NCBI GenBank assembly: GCA_012728775.1
Contig: JAAYEN010000216.1
Span: 1-7,600, forward strand
DNA from: Tissierellia bacterium
Lineage (GTDB): Bacteria; Bacillota_A; Clostridia; Tissierellales; Peptoniphilaceae
Direction of reading: 5' to 3'
Length of the DNA: 7,600 nt
The notes beneath the pieces are model-generated. The model was given only the letters and a program-made list of their open reading frames with translations, was not told where the DNA came from and made no database searches. Both the position numbers and the translations under genes were made by a program. Of the stretch, positions 6,267 through 7,600 are shown piece after piece (the first letter of the stretch is position 1; every line of letters starts with the position of its first letter).

Positions 6267-7600
6267 ACCCTAAGCCTTGTGCAATGCCCTCTAAAATTGA
6301 GTTAAATACTGGGCTGAAAAATATTCCTAACAAAATATTTAATCCACCAAGACATATTAACGATAACTTACCTACTCCACTGGAGATGAAATTTAAATTA
6401 AGATTTTCATTTTCGCCTTTTTTTCCAAATAAACTGATAATTACAGGCACATAATACATTCCATTTAATAAGGTAGAAATAGCCAACGCTATGACTATTA
6501 TCACCATGTATTTAGAATCCAAAGCAGCATTAATAAACATAAATTTTGAAATAAAACCTGATAAAATAGGAATACCTATCATGGAAAGACCACCAAGGGT
6601 AAACATTATTCCAGAAACTTTATCCACCCTGCCCAATCCCTTTAAATCTTCAATTTTTTTAGTATTTCCTATTTCCAATAAGTTTCCACCAGAGATAAAT
6701 AACATGGATTTTGTAAGAGCATGGACAATTATATGAAATCCTGCAGTTGCCATACCCAAAGTGCTTCCCATTCCAATTCCCAAATAAATATATCCAATTT
6801 GGGCCACTGAGGAATAGGCGATCATCTTTTTTAAATCCTTTTGGATAAGAGCCATGGCAGAACCTAAAATCATACCTAATAAACCTAAAACTAAAAATAT
6901 TGGAAAAACTCCCATGGCTTCAATTACTTCGATTCCAAATAATCTGTAAATTACCTTGATTAGTAAAATAATATATCCCTTTAATACCACAGCAGAAAGT
7001 ATGGCAGATGCACTGGAAGTTGCTGAACCGTGGGCATCAGGAAGCCAAGTATGAAATGGAAATAATGCTGATTTAACAAATAAACCCACAGACATTAACA
7101 CAAAAGAAGTAGTTAAAGGAACCAAATAGGAACCATCCATAAGTGAAATAGCTTCTTTCATATAGGACATGGAAAGATATCCCGTTATTGAATACAAAGT
7201 TGAGATAGAAAATAAAAATATCCCCGAGCCTAATATACTCATTACAAAATACTTAATAGTAGCCTTTATAGTGTCTTTGTCATTTTTAGCCACGACAATG
7301 GCACAAGCAGCTATAGCGTTAATTTCTATAAATACATATGCTGTGAAAATATCATTGGTATAAATTAAAGCTAAAATGGAAGATAAAAGTAAATTTAATA
7401 TTAAATAGAAGTACAATTCCTTTGTGGAACTAATATCTTTTTGAATATTTTTATATCCGCCTAAAATTGATAAAAGCATAACTAAACTCAAAGTAGCAGA
7501 CATAATGGACTCGAACATTCCTGATCTAAGCTCATTTGCCCAAGGTGCACTAACGTGTCCTAATTGATATGTAAAATAAGGAATACTGGAATTATTAAAG
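6265..7600 (-). CDS. Antiporter-like subunit, MrpD/NuoN type, 5' end cut by the window edge (first visible of four)
   Basis: The frame is open from the TAG at 6265-6267 to the window edge, with 27 codons upstream of the Met at 7518 and no stop. They encode recognisable family sequence (YQLGHVSAPWANELR just before that Met), so the Met at 7518 is internal and the true start is beyond 7600. Visible length is 444 residues; by comparison with relatives a few dozen residues are missing. Numbering from the internal Met, channel residues are Glu65 (TM5), Lys149 (TM7, VKSALFPFHTWLPDAH), Lys180 (TM8), His262/His266/Lys270 (TM11) and Lys325 (TM12, GFISKF). It is the close paralogue of the following 454-aa gene. 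The APW..ELR motif before TM3 is common in MrpD-like and hydrogenase-linked antiporter subunits (family knowledge). Likely an ion-translocating subunit of a Mrp-like or related complex. Confidence 0.88.
   Translation of the reverse strand, partial: FNNSSIPYFTYQLGHVSAPWANELRSGMFESIMSATLSLVMLLSILGGYKNIQKDISSTKELYFYLILNLLLSSILALIYTNDIFTAYVFIEINAIAACAIVVAKNDKDTIKATIKYFVMSILGSGIFLFSISTLYSITGYLSMSYMKEAISLMDGSYLVPLTTSFVLMSVGLFVKSALFPFHTWLPDAHGSATSSASAILSAVVLKGYIILLIKVIYRLFGIEVIEAMGVFPIFLVLGLLGMILGSAMALIQKDLKKMIAYSSVAQIGYIYLGIGMGSTLGMATAGFHIIVHALTKSMLFISGGNLLEIGNTKKIEDLKGLGRVDKVSGIMFTLGGLSMIGIPILSGFISKFMFINAALDSKYMVIIVIALAISTLLNGMYYVPVIISLFGKKGENENLNLNFISSGVGKLSLICLGGLNILLGIFFSPVFNSILEGIAQGLG

Larger units (their letters stand above)
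1436..7600 (-). other. Operon of four antiporter-like membrane subunits
   Basis: Four co-directional genes with intergenic gaps of 7, 12 and 1 nt, no internal promoter or hairpin seen, and homologous products. The promoter and the first codons lie right of the window. No terminator is visible after the last gene, so read-through into the SPFH gene 70 nt further on is possible. Confidence 0.85.

Noticed and set aside
6491..7363. Plus-strand open frames opposite the first antiporter gene
   Set aside because: They are antisense to conserved helices and have no start signals or family resemblance.
1436..7600. Assignment as complex I or as a formate hydrogenlyase
   Set aside because: No quinone-site, iron-sulfur or NiFe-type subunit is visible, and the four antiporter-like genes alone do not distinguish these from a Mrp-like antiporter.
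1..7600. CRISPR arrays, tRNA or rRNA genes, insertion sequences, phage genes
   Set aside because: No regularly spaced repeats, cloverleaf or rRNA-like sequence, transposase or terminal inverted repeats were seen on either strand.

Overview
The window is a low-GC, tightly packed stretch in which every supported gene lies on the minus strand. Codon use, the strong AGGAGGT-type ribosome binding site, the 1-12 nt gene spacing and the gene content suggest an anaerobic Firmicute (Clostridia/Tissierellia-like). This is an inference; there is no rRNA or other marker to fix the taxon.

Region by region, in the direction of transcription (right to left): positions 7600-1436 hold four consecutive genes for polytopic membrane proteins. 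All four belong to the ion-translocating antiporter-like family shared by complex I (NuoL/M/N), Mrp Na+/H+ antiporters (MrpA/D) and membrane-bound hydrogenases (HyfB/D/F). The first is cut by the right edge of the window. Its reading frame is open to base 7600, so the Met at 7518 is internal. The second (454 aa), third (488 aa) and fourth (658 aa, with a NuoL-like C-terminal extension) follow with gaps of 7, 12 and 1 nt, so this is one operon whose promoter lies outside the window. All four keep the TM5 Glu, TM7 Lys, TM8 Lys, TM11 His/Lys and TM12 Lys at nearly invariant spacing, so all look able to translocate ions. They form two paralogous pairs, first with second and third with fourth, told apart by the loop signature between TM7 and TM8.

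Positions 1435-1366 are a short intergenic region with a minus-strand sigma-A-type -10 box and no visible terminator. Positions 1365-124 encode a cytoplasmic SPFH (stomatin/prohibitin) protein of the YdjI family with two C-terminal zinc ribbons. Positions 1-123 are non-coding and hold two hairpins, the larger one probably a terminator.

Working together (inference): the four antiporter-like subunits would make the membrane arm of a Mrp-like or complex-I/hydrogenase-related machine that couples Na+ or H+ movement to another ion gradient or to electron transfer. The partner subunits (MrpB/C/E/F/G or redox subunits) would lie upstream, beyond 7600. The YdjI-like protein is probably a separate unit involved in membrane-stress or proton-motive-force homeostasis. 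The point most worth a second look is the presence of at least four complete antiporter modules in one operon, more than in Mrp (two) or canonical complex I (three).
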